DNA of 64,000 bases, taken from positions 620,001 through 684,000 of the forward strand of contig NZ_CANMNK010000002.1 of assembly GCF_947499265.1 (NCBI RefSeq), written 5' to 3'. Of this stretch, positions 8,427 through 18,075 are shown one piece after another (the first letter of the stretch is position 1; every line of letters begins with the position of its first letter). This DNA comes from an uncultured Roseobacter sp. (GTDB lineage Bacteria > Pseudomonadota > Alphaproteobacteria > Rhodobacterales > Rhodobacteraceae). The notes under the pieces were generated by a model. The model ran no database searches and had not been told where the DNA came from. It saw only the letters and a program-made list of their open reading frames with translations. Both the position numbers and the translations under genes were made by a program.

Positions 8427-9980
8427 ATGTCGCAGGCGCCACATACCAAGCAACGCAGCGGCGCATTTGTCCAACTGATGGACCTGCCGCTGTTTTTGCT
8501 AATTTTTGGCGTCGCCTCTGTTTCCATGCTCGTGCCTGCTTTGCATGGTGGCGTGGCGCGCAATCTCGATACCGCGCGGATGTTCTTTTACTGCGCCATT
8601 CTGGGGCTGACGATCTTTACCCTGATTGCGATTGCCCATGCCGGTCGTCGGCAACGCAATGGCGCGCTGGGGTCTTTGATGTCGCTTTTTGCGACTTTCG
8701 TGTTCCTGCCTGCGTTTCTGGCCATTCCCTTTTTCGAAGGCTTGGGAACGACCACATTTCTGAACGCCTATGTGGAGATGGTCAGCGCCATCACCACCAC
8801 CGGGGCCACGCTGTTTGAACAGCCCGAGCGCCTGAACAGTACGCTGCACCTTTGGCGAGCCCAGGTCGGCTGGATGGGCGGGGCGGTGATGTGGATTGCC
8901 GCCTCTGCGATCCTGGCACCGCTCAATCTGGGCGGTTTCGAGGTGACGGCGCAGGCGGAACCCGGGCAACGCGAGGCCCGCTCCAGCCTTATCGACCGGG
9001 CAGACCCGCGCGAGCGGCTGTTGCGCGTCACCGGGGCACTGCTGCCGATCTATATCGGGCTGACGGTGCTCTTGTGGGTCCTGTTGATGATCAGCGGTGA
9101 CACGTCTCTTGTGGCGCTGAGCCATGCGATGTCGGTCATGGCCACCTCGGGCATTTCGCCGGTGGGCGGGGCCGAATTTGCCAGATCGGGCGCGACGGGC
9201 GAGGCGCTGATGCTGCTCTTTATGTTTTTCGCCCTGTCGCGTCTGACGTTTTCGTCGGACACGATCACCGCGACGCAGGGCGGGCTGCGCACGGATCCTG
9301 AATTCCGCCTGGGCATCGTCCTGATTGTCGGCGTGCCGCTGATCCTGTTTCTGCGCCACTGGCTGGGGGCCCTGGATGTGGCGGCCGAAGATGATCTGGA
9401 GCAGGCCTGGCGCGCGCTTTGGGGCTCTGTATTCACCGTGATGTCGTTTCTGACGACCACGGGGTTTGCCAGCGCGGATTGGGCACAGACCCAGGCTTGG
9501 TCGGGGCTGGAGACACCTGGGTTGATCCTCATGGGGCTGGCGTTGATCGGGGGTGGGGTTGCCACCACTGCCGGGGGGGTAAAATTGCTGCGGGTCTTTG
9601 CGCTCTATCTCAATGGTCTGCGCGAGATGGAACGGCTGGTGCATCCTTCCTCGGTCAGCGGCGCTGGCTCGGACACCAGGCGGCTGCAACGCAACGGGGC
9701 GTTTATCGCCTGGATATTCTTCATGCTTTTTGCGCTGACGCTGGCGGTTCTGACCGTGTTGCTGGCGCTTTTGGGGGTGTCTTTCGAGGATGCATTGGTG
9801 CTGAGCATCGCCGGGTTGTCCACCACCGGGCCGCTGACAACTTTCGCGGCGGATACGCCGATTTCGCTGGTGCAACTGAGCCCCTACGCGAAGGCGGTTT
9901 TTTGCGCAGCGATGGTCCTGGGGCGGTTGGAAACACTGGCGATTATTGCGCTTTTGACCCCGGATTTATGGCGGGACTAG
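8427..9980 (+). CDS. trkH: Trk-type potassium uptake membrane subunit TrkH
   Basis: A 517-residue integral membrane protein. It contains the four pore-loop filter segments of the Trk/Ktr/HKT family, each with the selectivity Gly: TTTGATL, ATSGISP, TTTGFAS and STTGPLT. Several long hydrophobic helices surround them. It forms the potassium-conducting subunit and works with TrkA encoded immediately upstream (three-base gap). A hairpin plus T-run at 9998-10018 lies just after the stop and probably ends the transcript. Confidence 0.95.
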   Translation: MSQAPHTKQRSGAFVQLMDLPLFLLIFGVASVSMLVPALHGGVARNLDTARMFFYCAILGLTIFTLIAIAHAGRRQRNGALGSLMSLFATFVFLPAFLAIPFFEGLGTTTFLNAYVEMVSAITTTGATLFEQPERLNSTLHLWRAQVGWMGGAVMWIAASAILAPLNLGGFEVTAQAEPGQREARSSLIDRADPRERLLRVTGALLPIYIGLTVLLWVLLMISGDTSLVALSHAMSVMATSGISPVGGAEFARSGATGEALMLLFMFFALSRLTFSSDTITATQGGLRTDPEFRLGIVLIVGVPLILFLRHWLGALDVAAEDDLEQAWRALWGSVFTVMSFLTTTGFASADWAQTQAWSGLETPGLILMGLALIGGGVATTAGGVKLLRVFALYLNGLREMERLVHPSSVSGAGSDTRRLQRNGAFIAWIFFMLFALTLAVLTVLLALLGVSFEDALVLSIAGLSTTGPLTTFAADTPISLVQLSPYAKAVFCAAMVLGRLETLAIIALLTPDLWRD

Positions 9981-9996
9981 GGGAGTTTCGCCGATA

Positions 9997-10018
9997 GGTC
10001 CGTAACGGACTGTTTTTT
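9997..10018 (+). terminator. Probable intrinsic terminator after trkH
   Basis: A GTCCG-TAA-CGGAC stem (extended by one G-T pair) is followed by TGTTTTTT. It lies 17 bases after the trkH stop and about 90 bases before hfq. The stem is short, so termination may be partial and allow read-through into hfq. Confidence 0.55.
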
Positions 10019-10109
10019 GGGGTGGAATCTCCGCGTTTAGCGCTTCATAATTGGCGCGAGGGGCGGGCTCGATCTGCGGGCTCCGGCAAGAAAAAAGGCG
10101 AGTGCTAAA

Positions 10110-10349
10110 ATGGCGTCGGACAGACAGAACCTTCAGGATGCGTTCCTGAACCATGTACGCAAGACTAAAGTTCCTGTGACAATCTTCCTGATCAATGGGG
10201 TGAAGCTGCAAGGTGTGATCACCTGGTTCGATAATTTCTGCGTGCTGTTGCGGCGCGACGGACAGTCTCAGCTCGTCTACAAACATGCCATTTCGACCAT
10301 CATGCCCAGCCAACCGATCAGCCTGTATGAGGGCGAAGACGCTTCTTGA
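10110..10349 (+). CDS. hfq: RNA chaperone Hfq
   Basis: A 79-residue Sm-fold protein. Sm1 ([27 protein letters not shown]) and Sm2 ([11 protein letters not shown]) motifs are clear, including the Lys-His pair of the proximal uridine-binding pocket. It forms a hexameric ring that pairs small RNAs with mRNAs. The C-terminal tail is very short, as usual in alphaproteobacteria. The stop TGA overlaps the TTG start of hflX (TTGA), the classic hfq-hflX coupling. Confidence 0.97.
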
Positions 10350-11644
10350 GCAAAGCGCCATTTCAAATTGAGAATGACGAGGCAGCGCGGGTCACGCGCG
10401 CCTGGGTCCTGCATCCTGACATCAAATCCGACCCCGAACGTCGCCTGGCCGATCATGCACTGGCCGAGGCCATGTCGCTGGCACGCGCCCTGCCGGAGCT
10501 GGAGGTCGTGGGCGGCGAGATCGTGCCGCTCAAGACCGTGCGCGCGGGCATGCTCTTTGGCTCCGGCAAAATCGCCGAGATCAAACAGATGTTGGAAGCG
10601 CAGGAGATTGAGCTGGTTCTGGTCGATGGCCCGGTCAGCCCGGTACAGCAGCGCAACCTTGAAAAAGCATGGGGTGTGAAACTGCTCGACCGCACCGGGT
10701 TGATCCTGGAGATCTTCAGCGACCGTGCGGCGACCCGGGAAGGCGTGCTGCAGGTGGAGATGGCTGCGCTCAGCTATCAGCGCACGCGGCTGGTGCGCGC
10801 CTGGACCCACCTGGAACGGCAACGCGGTGGTCTGGGGTTTGTCGGCGGTCCCGGCGAGACACAGATTGAGGCGGACAGGCGCGCGATCGATGACCAGCTG
10901 ACCCGCTTGCGACGTCAGTTGGAAAAGGTGGTGAAAACCCGCGCGTTGCACCGGGCCGCCCGCGCCAAGGTGCCCTATCCGATTGTTGCCCTTGTGGGCT
11001 ATACCAACGCCGGGAAATCCACGCTCTTCAACCGGCTGACCGGGGCGGAGGTGATGGCCAAGGACATGCTCTTTGCCACGCTTGATCCGACCATGCGGCG
11101 GTTGCATCTGCCGGATGGGCCTGAGGTCATCCTCTCCGATACGGTTGGGTTTATCTCCGATCTGCCCACGGAACTCGTGGCCTCCTTCCGGGCGACGCTC
11201 GAAGAGGTGCTGGCGGCGGATGTGATCTGCCACGTGCGCGATATTTCGCACCCCGAAACCGAAGAGCAGGCGCAGGATGTGCGCGAGATCATGGCGTCTT
11301 TGGGCGTGGAAGAGGCGCGACCCAGCTTTGAGGTCTGGAACAAGCTGGACCTGATGACACCTGAGGCTGCCGAGGCCATGCAGGCCCGTGCCGCGCGCGA
11401 TGATCATGTCTTTGCCATCTCGGCGCTCACGGGCGCGGGGATCGATGAACTGCTCTCTGCGGTCACCGACCAGGTACAGGGGGCAAAACGCGAGGCTGAT
11501 TTATCGCTGGGTTTTGCCGAGGGCAGGAAGCGTGCCTGGCTCTTTGCGCAGGAGCTTGTCGAAGATGAGCGTCAGACCGATGAAGGTTTTGAGATCACCG
11601 TGCGCTGGACCGCGCAGCAGGAAGCGCAATACGCCAAGCTCTGA
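10346..11644 (+). CDS. hflX: Ribosome-associated GTPase HflX
   Basis: A 432-residue GTPase of the Obg-HflX superfamily. The N-terminal HflX domain includes the glycine-rich segment [13 protein letters not shown]. The G domain has G1 [10 protein letters not shown]3 DTVGF and G4 NKLD. HflX binds and splits stalled or inactive ribosomes, notably under heat stress. The start is TTG at 10346 overlapping the hfq stop; no ATG nearby keeps the full domain. It converges with rluE, with the two stops about 10 bases apart. Confidence 0.95.
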
Positions 11645-11653
11645 CGGCGCGCC

Positions 11654-12217
11654 TCAGGGGCCGTTGTCGGTGCCAAAACGCCATGCCCCGGGCGCCAGCT
11701 GGTTCAGCCGCCACTGCCCGATCTGAACCCGGATCAGACGTAGGCACGGCAGACCGACATGCGCGGTCATGCGCCGGACCTGACGGTTCTTGCCCTCGCG
11801 GAGGGTGATCTGCAGCCAGGCATCGGGTACGGTTTTGCGGAATCGTACCGGGGGATCGCGCGGCCACAAGGGATCAGGCGGGTCAATCTGACTAGCTTCG
11901 GCGGGTTTTGTCATGCCGTCCTTTAGGGGTACACCGCGCCTGAGCGCATCCAGTGCCTGTGCGTCGGGCGTGCCCTCGACCTGCACCAAATAGGTTTTCG
12001 CCATCTTATGCCTGGGGTTGGCAATGCGCGCCTGCAGCTTACCATCATCGGTGAGCACCATCAGCCCTTCGCTGTCCTTGTCCAGCCGCCCGGCAGGGTA
12101 AAATCCCGGCACGTCGATAAAGGCGGATAAGGTTGGGCGCGGCGTGCCTTCGGTCCCCTTGTCAGTGAACTGCGACAGCACGCCAAAAGGTTTGTGGAGC
12201 AGGATGACGCGGGACAT
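11654..12217 (-). CDS. rluE: 23S rRNA pseudouridine synthase RluE-like
   Basis: A 187-residue RsuA/RluE-family pseudouridine synthase. The catalytic Asp lies in GRLDKDSEGLMVLT and the conserved GKNRQVRRM motif is near the C-terminus. It has no N-terminal S4 domain: the protein starts directly with VILLHKPFGVLSQF. This compact form matches RluE, which modifies U2457 of 23S rRNA, better than RsuA or RluB. It starts four bases after the stop of the penicillin-acylase-family gene, so the two may share a transcript. Confidence 0.85.
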   Translation of the reverse strand: MSRVILLHKPFGVLSQFTDKGTEGTPRPTLSAFIDVPGFYPAGRLDKDSEGLMVLTDDGKLQARIANPRHKMAKTYLVQVEGTPDAQALDALRRGVPLKDGMTKPAEASQIDPPDPLWPRDPPVRFRKTVPDAWLQITLREGKNRQVRRMTAHVGLPCLRLIRVQIGQWRLNQLAPGAWRFGTDNGP

Positions 12218-12221
12218 CGGG

Positions 12222-14687
12222 CTATTGCTGCGGTCTCAGCACAGTGACACCCACGGCGGCTGCCCGCGCGAGACCTTCATCCAGCGACATCGGAATATAT
12301 TCGCCGCGCCGCCAAAGCTGCGCCATGTCATCATAGTGCCGCGACAGGAAGTGACCCGACTGGCCGGTTGAGGTGATGAAGACGGAGCTGTCCGGGTCGG
12401 CAAAATCATAGACCCCGCGATAGGCCGCGCCATGCACGTTGTGGAAGGGGTTTTCGCCCCGCCCGCTGGTCAACCCGCGCTGCAGCGTGTTGTCGCCGCC
12501 GTTGGTTGATTGCCGGATGTTCACGAAAAACCGCAGGATCGGAATACTACCCAGGGCCGCGTGATCATGCGTGGCCTGATGCGCGTCGCCCCAGCGCAGG
12601 GATTCTAGCTGTGGCCCCCAGGTCTCCTCAATCCAGATAAGTGCATCATCCAAGGCCAGCCGCGCCATGTCGGCGCAGGTTTCCACCGGCGCGGATTGGA
12701 TCACGTCACACCACACCGAGGCCCCGTCGATGTCGCGAAAGGCCCGTTCGATGAACAGTGGCTCCACATGGGTCAGCTCGCTGGCCAGCGGTCCCAGCTC
12801 ATCCCGCACCATGCGGTCCTGCAGGCTGCGCAGCCATGCCGCATAGATCAGCGGCTCGGGCATGTGTTCGTTCATCTCACCTGACCACCCTGCGAGCAGG
12901 GTCAGGGCCCGCTGGCGTTGCCGCAGGGGCGTGCCGTCAGGGGCGGCCTCGCCGGTAAACCACAGCTCGGCACCGATCAGCGGCAAAAGCGAGCGTGCGG
13001 TGAAGCTCACCGTGTCCAGTTGCGCCTCGATGAAACTGTCGCGGGTATGGACTTCACGGGCCTGCATCAGGCGTTGCCACCGCTGCACCCGTTGCGTGTC
13101 CTCCCAGTCAAAGGAGACGTGGTTGGGAAAGGGGCGGTCTACAAGCTTGTTGTTGGTATTGCCCAATATCCCGCCGTTGGGGGCAATGAATTCCGGGTTG
13201 GCGGCGTAGGGCAAGCGCCCCTGCCAGCGGTTGGACTCGATCCAGCCGGGGCTGGGCAGGCGGCCCTGGCTCTGGTGGCGCGCATCCCGACGGGGCATCG
13301 CGCCAATCATTTTCATGCCGATCTCATTGCGGTCCGCCAGCATCAGGTTCTGCGCCGGTGCGATGTATTCTTCGGCTGCAGCAACCCCTTCGCGCACGGA
13401 TTTCGCCCCCATCAGCTTCATCGCCGCGGTCATCGACGTGTCGTTCGGGCTCAGCACGGTCCAGGTGAGGGAGGCGACATGCCCGGGTGGTGTAATGCTG
13501 GCCAGATTGTAATGGGTGCCCGGCAACACCGGGCCATTGTCGGTCCAGCGCAGGGTGATGGTGATCGGGGTGGAATCCTTGATGTTGATGATGGACCCGC
13601 GTTTTTCAAAGGTCTTGTAGCCATCCGGCGTGCGGTATTCTTCGGGGTTGTCCGGGTTCAGCGCTTCGACATAAACGTCCTGGTCGTCCATGCCGGCGGC
13701 GGTCAGGCCCCACCCCAGCGCCTCGCTGCGCCCGCTGAGCACGATGGGCATGCCGGGGATGGTCGCGCCGATGATGCTGCCCGATTGCAGCTGCATGCGT
13801 GCCAGATACCAGATGGAGGGGGCGGAGAAACCCAGGTGCGGGTCATTTGCCAGCAGCGTCCCGCCGGAGGCGGAGCGCGAGGGGGCAGCGGCCCAGGCAT
13901 TTGATGCGCCTGCAAAAGCATGCCTTTGGAAGGGCGACAAGGGGTGCGGGTCGAGCGGTATGCTCTGCGCAAACCGGGACACCCCCGGCACAAGCTGCGA
14001 ATACTCGGGCAGGGCGGCCAGCCCGCTACCGGGGGCATCGGGCAGAATATCAGCCAGCCGCTCCGCATCTGGCAAGGCCAGCGACATCCGCGCCCGCAGC
14101 ACCTCCTTATCGAGATGCCCAGAGAGCCGCAGCCCCATCAATTTGATGATCGCAATCGAATCCGATGGCCGCCAGGCCGAGACCGGCGCGTTGAACAGGA
14201 ACATTTCCGGCGCGCCCCGCCCCAGGGCGCTGGCATTGATCTCGTCGAGCCGGGCATTCACACCGGTGGCATAGGCGCGCAGCATCAGGTTGGTGCGTTC
14301 GTCCTGCGCATCCACCGAGGCACCGGCCAGCGCATAAAGATCCAGCCGCCGCATCAGCTTGTCGATATTCACCGTTGCGGCGCCAAAGACTTCGGACAAT
14401 CGCCCCTGTGCCGTGCGGCGCAGCATCGTCATCTGCCACAACCGGTCCTGCGCATGAGCATAGCCAAGCGCGTAGAAGACATCGGTATCGGCCTCACCGA
14501 AGATATGCGGCACATTGGCATTGTCGCGCACGATTTCGACCGGGGCGGTGAGATAGGGCAGTTCGAGGACCTTGTCATAGTCCGGCAGCGACCGTGACGC
14601 GAGGTAGTAGACCAGGACCACGCCCAACACGACAATCACCACCAGAGTGGCCGCCAGCCGCACCAACCATCTAAAGATCAGATTCAT
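12222..14687 (-). CDS. Penicillin acylase family hydrolase
   Basis: An 821-residue Ntn-hydrolase precursor. An N-terminal hydrophobic segment (about residues 8-30) anchors or exports it. The alpha chain (EIVRDNANVPHIFGEADTDVFYALGYAHAQDR) leads to the autoprocessing site near Gly260-Ala-Ser-Asn, where Ser262 would be the nucleophile of the beta chain; the ANDPHL motif follows. Family members cleave amide bonds in beta-lactams, acyl-homoserine lactones or other N-acyl compounds. In a marine bacterium a lactone-acylase or general N-acyl role is possible, but the substrate cannot be read from sequence. Confidence 0.88.
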   Translation of the reverse strand: MNLIFRWLVRLAATLVVIVVLGVVLVYYLASRSLPDYDKVLELPYLTAPVEIVRDNANVPHIFGEADTDVFYALGYAHAQDRLWQMTMLRRTAQGRLSEVFGAATVNIDKLMRRLDLYALAGASVDAQDERTNLMLRAYATGVNARLDEINASALGRGAPEMFLFNAPVSAWRPSDSIAIIKLMGLRLSGHLDKEVLRARMSLALPDAERLADILPDAPGSGLAALPEYSQLVPGVSRFAQSIPLDPHPLSPFQRHAFAGASNAWAAAPSRSASGGTLLANDPHLGFSAPSIWYLARMQLQSGSIIGATIPGMPIVLSGRSEALGWGLTAAGMDDQDVYVEALNPDNPEEYRTPDGYKTFEKRGSIINIKDSTPITITLRWTDNGPVLPGTHYNLASITPPGHVASLTWTVLSPNDTSMTAAMKLMGAKSVREGVAAAEEYIAPAQNLMLADRNEIGMKMIGAMPRRDARHQSQGRLPSPGWIESNRWQGRLPYAANPEFIAPNGGILGNTNNKLVDRPFPNHVSFDWEDTQRVQRWQRLMQAREVHTRDSFIEAQLDTVSFTARSLLPLIGAELWFTGEAAPDGTPLRQRQRALTLLAGWSGEMNEHMPEPLIYAAWLRSLQDRMVRDELGPLASELTHVEPLFIERAFRDIDGASVWCDVIQSAPVETCADMARLALDDALIWIEETWGPQLESLRWGDAHQATHDHAALGSIPILRFFVNIRQSTNGGDNTLQRGLTSGRGENPFHNVHGAAYRGVYDFADPDSSVFITSTGQSGHFLSRHYDDMAQLWRRGEYIPMSLDEGLARAAAVGVTVLRPQQ

Positions 14688-14790
14688 TCATGCCCCGTGT
14701 GAAAAGTCCGACGTTTTGTTGACCCTTGGGTTCTGACTGTTAGGTAGGAGAACAGCGTAACGCAACACGGAAAAAGAGAAGGGCAAACAT

Positions 14791-15663
14791 ATGGCCAAGC
14801 TGGCATTTTTAGGACTGGGCGTCATGGGAGGCCCAATGGCGGGCCATTTGCAAAAAGCGGGCCACGATGTGACGGTCTACAACCGCACCGCGTCCAAGGC
14901 CGAAGACTGGGTGGCGGCCCATGGGGGCGCGATGGCGAAAACGCCTCGCGAAGCGGCCGAGGGCGCTGATTTTGTCATGGCTTGCGTGGGTAATGACGAT
15001 GATCTGCGATCGGTCTGTCTGGGGCCGGACGGGGCTTTTGCCGGCATGGCGTCGGGAGCGGTCTTTGTTGACCACACAACCGTTTCTGCCGCAGTGACGC
15101 GTGAGCTTTATGCCGCCGCCAATGACAGTCAGGTCAGCTTTGTCGATGCGCCGATCTCCGGCGGGCAGGCCGGTGCTGAAAACGCTGCGCTTTCGATCAT
15201 GTGTGGCGGGGATGCGGGCGCTTATGAACGCGCGCTGCCGATCATGGAGGTTTACTCTAAGATCTGCCGCCGCATCGGCGACAGTGGCGCGGGTCAGATG
15301 ACCAAGATGTGCAACCAGATCGCCATCGCCGGTCTGGTGCAGGGGCTGAGCGAAGCGCTGCATTTTGCCGATAAGGCGGGGCTCGATGGCCGTGCGGTGG
15401 TGGAAGTGATCAGCCAGGGCGCCGCCGGCAGCTGGCAGATGAACAACCGCTATGAAACCATGCTGGACGATCATTTCGACCACGGGTTTGCCACCGACTG
15501 GATGCGCAAGGATCTTGGGATTTGCCTGTCCACCGCAGATGAGACCGGCGCAAGCCTGCCGGTGACCGCGTTGGTGGATCAGTTCTACAAGGACGTCCAG
15601 AAAATGGGCGGCGGGCGTTGGGATACATCCAGCCTCTTCAAACGCTTGCAGGCGTCGGGCTGA
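14791..15663 (+). CDS. Beta-hydroxyacid dehydrogenase (HIBADH/GLYR family)
   Basis: A 290-residue NAD(P)-dependent oxidoreductase. The Rossmann motif FLGLGVMGGPMAGHL is at the N-terminus. The substrate-binding segment FVDAPISGGQAGAENA and the GAGQMTKMCNQ segment with the catalytic Lys are present. This family includes 3-hydroxyisobutyrate dehydrogenase, tartronate semialdehyde reductase and glyoxylate/succinic semialdehyde reductases. The neighbours do not indicate which substrate is used. A strong inverted repeat follows the gene and separates it from the convergent SYLF lipoprotein gene. Confidence 0.87.
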   Translation: MAKLAFLGLGVMGGPMAGHLQKAGHDVTVYNRTASKAEDWVAAHGGAMAKTPREAAEGADFVMACVGNDDDLRSVCLGPDGAFAGMASGAVFVDHTTVSAAVTRELYAAANDSQVSFVDAPISGGQAGAENAALSIMCGGDAGAYERALPIMEVYSKICRRIGDSGAGQMTKMCNQIAIAGLVQGLSEALHFADKAGLDGRAVVEVISQGAAGSWQMNNRYETMLDDHFDHGFATDWMRKDLGICLSTADETGASLPVTALVDQFYKDVQKMGGGRWDTSSLFKRLQASG

Positions 15664-15669
15664 CGCAAC

Positions 15670-15706
15670 GCCAAAAGCGCCCCTTGATCGCAGGGGGCGC
15701 TTTGGC
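15670..15706. terminator. Bidirectional intrinsic terminator
   Basis: A long inverted repeat (AAAGCGCCCC pairing with GGGGCGCTTT, extended by GCC/GGC around one bulged A) lies between two convergent genes. It has an A-run on the left arm and a T-run on the right arm, so it can end transcripts from both sides. Confidence 0.65.
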
Positions 15707-15715
15707 ATTCACGGC

Positions 15716-16282
15716 TCAGGGAATGATCCGCGAGTATTTGGTGCCTTGCAGCGTGGCACCAACCAGCAGGCCCGCGCGGCCAAAGACAGCGGCCAGGACC
15801 GGCGCAAAGGTGGTGGTCGAATCCGCCTTGAACCCGTCCCCCTGATCCGAGATCACATATCTGACGTCGCCCCCCACGGCCCAGCCCGGCGAGCGCCGGA
15901 AATTGGTCAGCGCTTCCTCGGTCATGAAGAAGAGCACGTGGGAGTATTGCTGCCCGCCAATCTGCAAGCCGCCGGACAGCTGGGTGGTGGAATAGTAATC
16001 GACCGTCACGTCGCCCACGCGCAGCGCGCCGCGCCCGTATGCGCCACCGAACCCGAAGCCGGCCTCTGTCACCAGGGGCATCACCAACATGCCGTTGGCC
16101 TTCTCCGCCAGATTACGTGTGTTTGGGAAGCTGCGGTACATTTCCTGCAGCGTGGAGTCGACGCGGGCGTCGATGGTTGCCGCCCCGCGCGACCCGATGC
16201 CATTGCCGCAGGCCGCCGTCACCGATACGCCCGCAAGCGCGCCAAGGGTGAAGACCCTGCGTGAGAGTTTTGGATTTTCCAT
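15716..16282 (-). CDS. SYLF (Ysc84/DUF500) domain lipoprotein with Tat-type signal
   Basis: A 188-residue protein. The N-terminus has an SRRVFT twin-arginine motif, a short hydrophobic region and a lipobox ending in Cys25 (VTAAC), so it may be a Tat-exported lipoprotein. The rest matches the SYLF/Ysc84 fold (KANGMLVMPLVTEAGFGFGG, YYSTTQLSGGLQIGGQ), known to bind lipids in eukaryotic members. The bacterial role is unknown. It converges with the upstream dehydrogenase gene across a shared terminator. Confidence 0.82.
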   Translation of the reverse strand: MENPKLSRRVFTLGALAGVSVTAACGNGIGSRGAATIDARVDSTLQEMYRSFPNTRNLAEKANGMLVMPLVTEAGFGFGGAYGRGALRVGDVTVDYYSTTQLSGGLQIGGQQYSHVLFFMTEEALTNFRRSPGWAVGGDVRYVISDQGDGFKADSTTTFAPVLAAVFGRAGLLVGATLQGTKYSRIIP

Positions 16283-16388
16283 GTTATCCGCCTGTAAAAT
16301 GTTGCTCGTGTGTCGGTTGATCCGACTTGTGCGCGAACATACGCCGATTGCGTGGCGCTGTCACTGAAAAGGTCACAGGCTGCGCGGC

Positions 16389-17393
16389 TTACCGCTTTGA
16401 GTTCAGCAATCGGGCGGCGGCAGGGGCGAAATAGGTCAGAATGCCATCGCAGCCCGCGCGTTTGAACGCCATCAGGCTTTCCATCATGGCCTTTTCGCCA
16501 TCAATCCAGCCATGTTCGGCGGCGGCCTGGATCATGCTGAATTCACCGGACACCTGATAGGCATAGGTCGGCGCGCCAAAGGTGTCTTTCACCCGGCGGC
16601 AGATGTCGAGATAGGGCAGGCCGGGTTTGACCATCACCATGTCCGCCCCTTCGCGCAGATCCCGTTCGATCAGCCGCAGCGCCTCGTCTGAATTGCCCGG
16701 ATCCATCTGGTAGGTCTTCTTGTCGCCGGTCAGCGCGCCCGAGGCCCCCACCGCATCGCGGAACGGGCCATAGAAAGCCGAGGCATATTTGGCCGCATAG
16801 CTCAGGATCATCACGTTCTGATGGCCATGCGTCTCCAGCGCACTGCGCATGGCGCCAATGCGCCCGTCCATCATGTCGGAGGGGCCAATAATATCGGCAC
16901 CCGCCTCCGCCTGGGCCAGCGTCATCTTGACCAGGGCCTCGATCGTGCGGTCGTTGACGATTTCGCCGTTCTCCACAAACCCGTCGTGCCCGTTGATGTT
17001 GTAGGTATCGAGCGCCACATCCGTCATCACCGCGATCTCAGGCACCGCCTGTTTGATCGCGCGAATGGCGCGGTTGGCGTGGTTTTCCGGATCCCAGGCG
17101 CCCGCGCAATCCTCGGTGCGTTCTTCGATCCCGGTGTAGGGAAAGATGCAAATCGCCGGAATGCCCAGATCTGCGGCCTCGCGCGCCGCCTTGACGATCT
17201 TGTCGACGGACCGGCGATAGACACCGGGCATCGAGGGGATCGGCTCCTCGATCCCGTCCCCCGCGCGCACAAAAACCGGCCAGATAAAATCATCCACGCT
17301 GAGGCTGTTTTCACGGGTCAGGGCGCGCGTGGCCGGGCTTTGTCTGGTGCGGCGCAGGCGGGTCATCGGAAAGGGGGCTTGAGTGGGGCGCAT
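16389..17393 (-). CDS. hemB: Delta-aminolevulinic acid dehydratase (porphobilinogen synthase)
   Basis: A 334-residue enzyme condensing two 5-aminolevulinate molecules to porphobilinogen in heme and bacteriochlorophyll synthesis. Signature segments are present: SDMMDGRIGAMR, SYAAKYASAFYGPFRDA with one active-site Lys, and MVKPGLPYLD with the Schiff-base Lys. The start at 17393 (MRPTQAPFPMTRLRR) fits family N-termini; a longer in-frame start would add 34 residues unlike the family. It is divergent from the membrane protein gene to the right. Confidence 0.95.
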   Translation of the reverse strand: MRPTQAPFPMTRLRRTRQSPATRALTRENSLSVDDFIWPVFVRAGDGIEEPIPSMPGVYRRSVDKIVKAAREAADLGIPAICIFPYTGIEERTEDCAGAWDPENHANRAIRAIKQAVPEIAVMTDVALDTYNINGHDGFVENGEIVNDRTIEALVKMTLAQAEAGADIIGPSDMMDGRIGAMRSALETHGHQNVMILSYAAKYASAFYGPFRDAVGASGALTGDKKTYQMDPGNSDEALRLIERDLREGADMVMVKPGLPYLDICRRVKDTFGAPTYAYQVSGEFSMIQAAAEHGWIDGEKAMMESLMAFKRAGCDGILTYFAPAAARLLNSKR

Positions 17394-17514
17394 GGGCGAT
17401 GTGTCCAGTTTGTGTGACACTTCATGCTTGCCACGGATTTTTCCGCAAGCCAAGGGTAGGAATTGCCGAAATCCAAGGCTAAGAGGGGGCGTCAAAACAG
17501 GTAAAGCGTTTCCC

Positions 17515-18042
17515 TTGAGTTTCTATCAAAGTGTCTTCGAACTAATTGACATGCGGTCCTTCTCGAACCTGTGGTTCTGGATCGCTTTGGCCGTGCTCTG
17601 GTCGACGGCCAGCCATTGGGTTCTGGGCGTTCCCTACGACATGGTGCTGCGCGCGCGCAGAAATGGCGGGCAGGCCGAGCAGGACCTCGAAGACCTCGTG
17701 AGGATCAACACCAACCGGCTGCTTTTCATCGCCAGCGTATCGGGCCTGTGGCTGCTGGGCTTTGGCTGCTTTTTACTGACCGGGCTCTGCGTGCTGGGGT
17801 TTTTCTATGGCGTCGAGATCGCCCAGGCGTTGTTTTTACTGGGGTTTCCAATGTCGATTGTCGGTCTGATTTCGCTGTCGACGTCGCGCCTGATCCAGCA
17901 TGAAGCTGCGAGTGGCGAGCAGTTGCGGCGCAGGCTGACGCGCCACCGTCTCTATGTTCAGATCACGGGTATGATTTCGATTTTTGTAACGGCCCTTTGG
18001 GGGATGTATCAAAACCTCGCCGTGGGTCCATTGGGCGGTTGA
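17515..18042 (+). CDS. Membrane protein, Rhodobacteraceae 'SufBCD-component'-type, unknown function
   Basis: About 175 residues with hydrophobic segments around FWIALAVLWSTASHWVLGV, LFIASVSGLWLLGFGCFLL, a segment ending GFPMSIVGLISL, and a C-terminal one (ITGMISIFVTALWGM). The order YQSVFELIDMRSFSNLW at the N-terminus recurs in roseobacter proteins that databases label 'component of SufBCD complex'. I know of no experimental basis for that label and treat the function as unknown. The start is taken as TTG 17515 to keep that conserved N-terminus; ATG 17551 is the alternative. It is followed closely by mfd. Confidence 0.68.
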   Translation: MSFYQSVFELIDMRSFSNLWFWIALAVLWSTASHWVLGVPYDMVLRARRNGGQAEQDLEDLVRINTNRLLFIASVSGLWLLGFGCFLLTGLCVLGFFYGVEIAQALFLLGFPMSIVGLISLSTSRLIQHEAASGEQLRRRLTRHRLYVQITGMISIFVTALWGMYQNLAVGPLGG

Positions 18043-18075
18043 CACCGGCGCCCCGAACGCCAATTGAAGCAGCCC

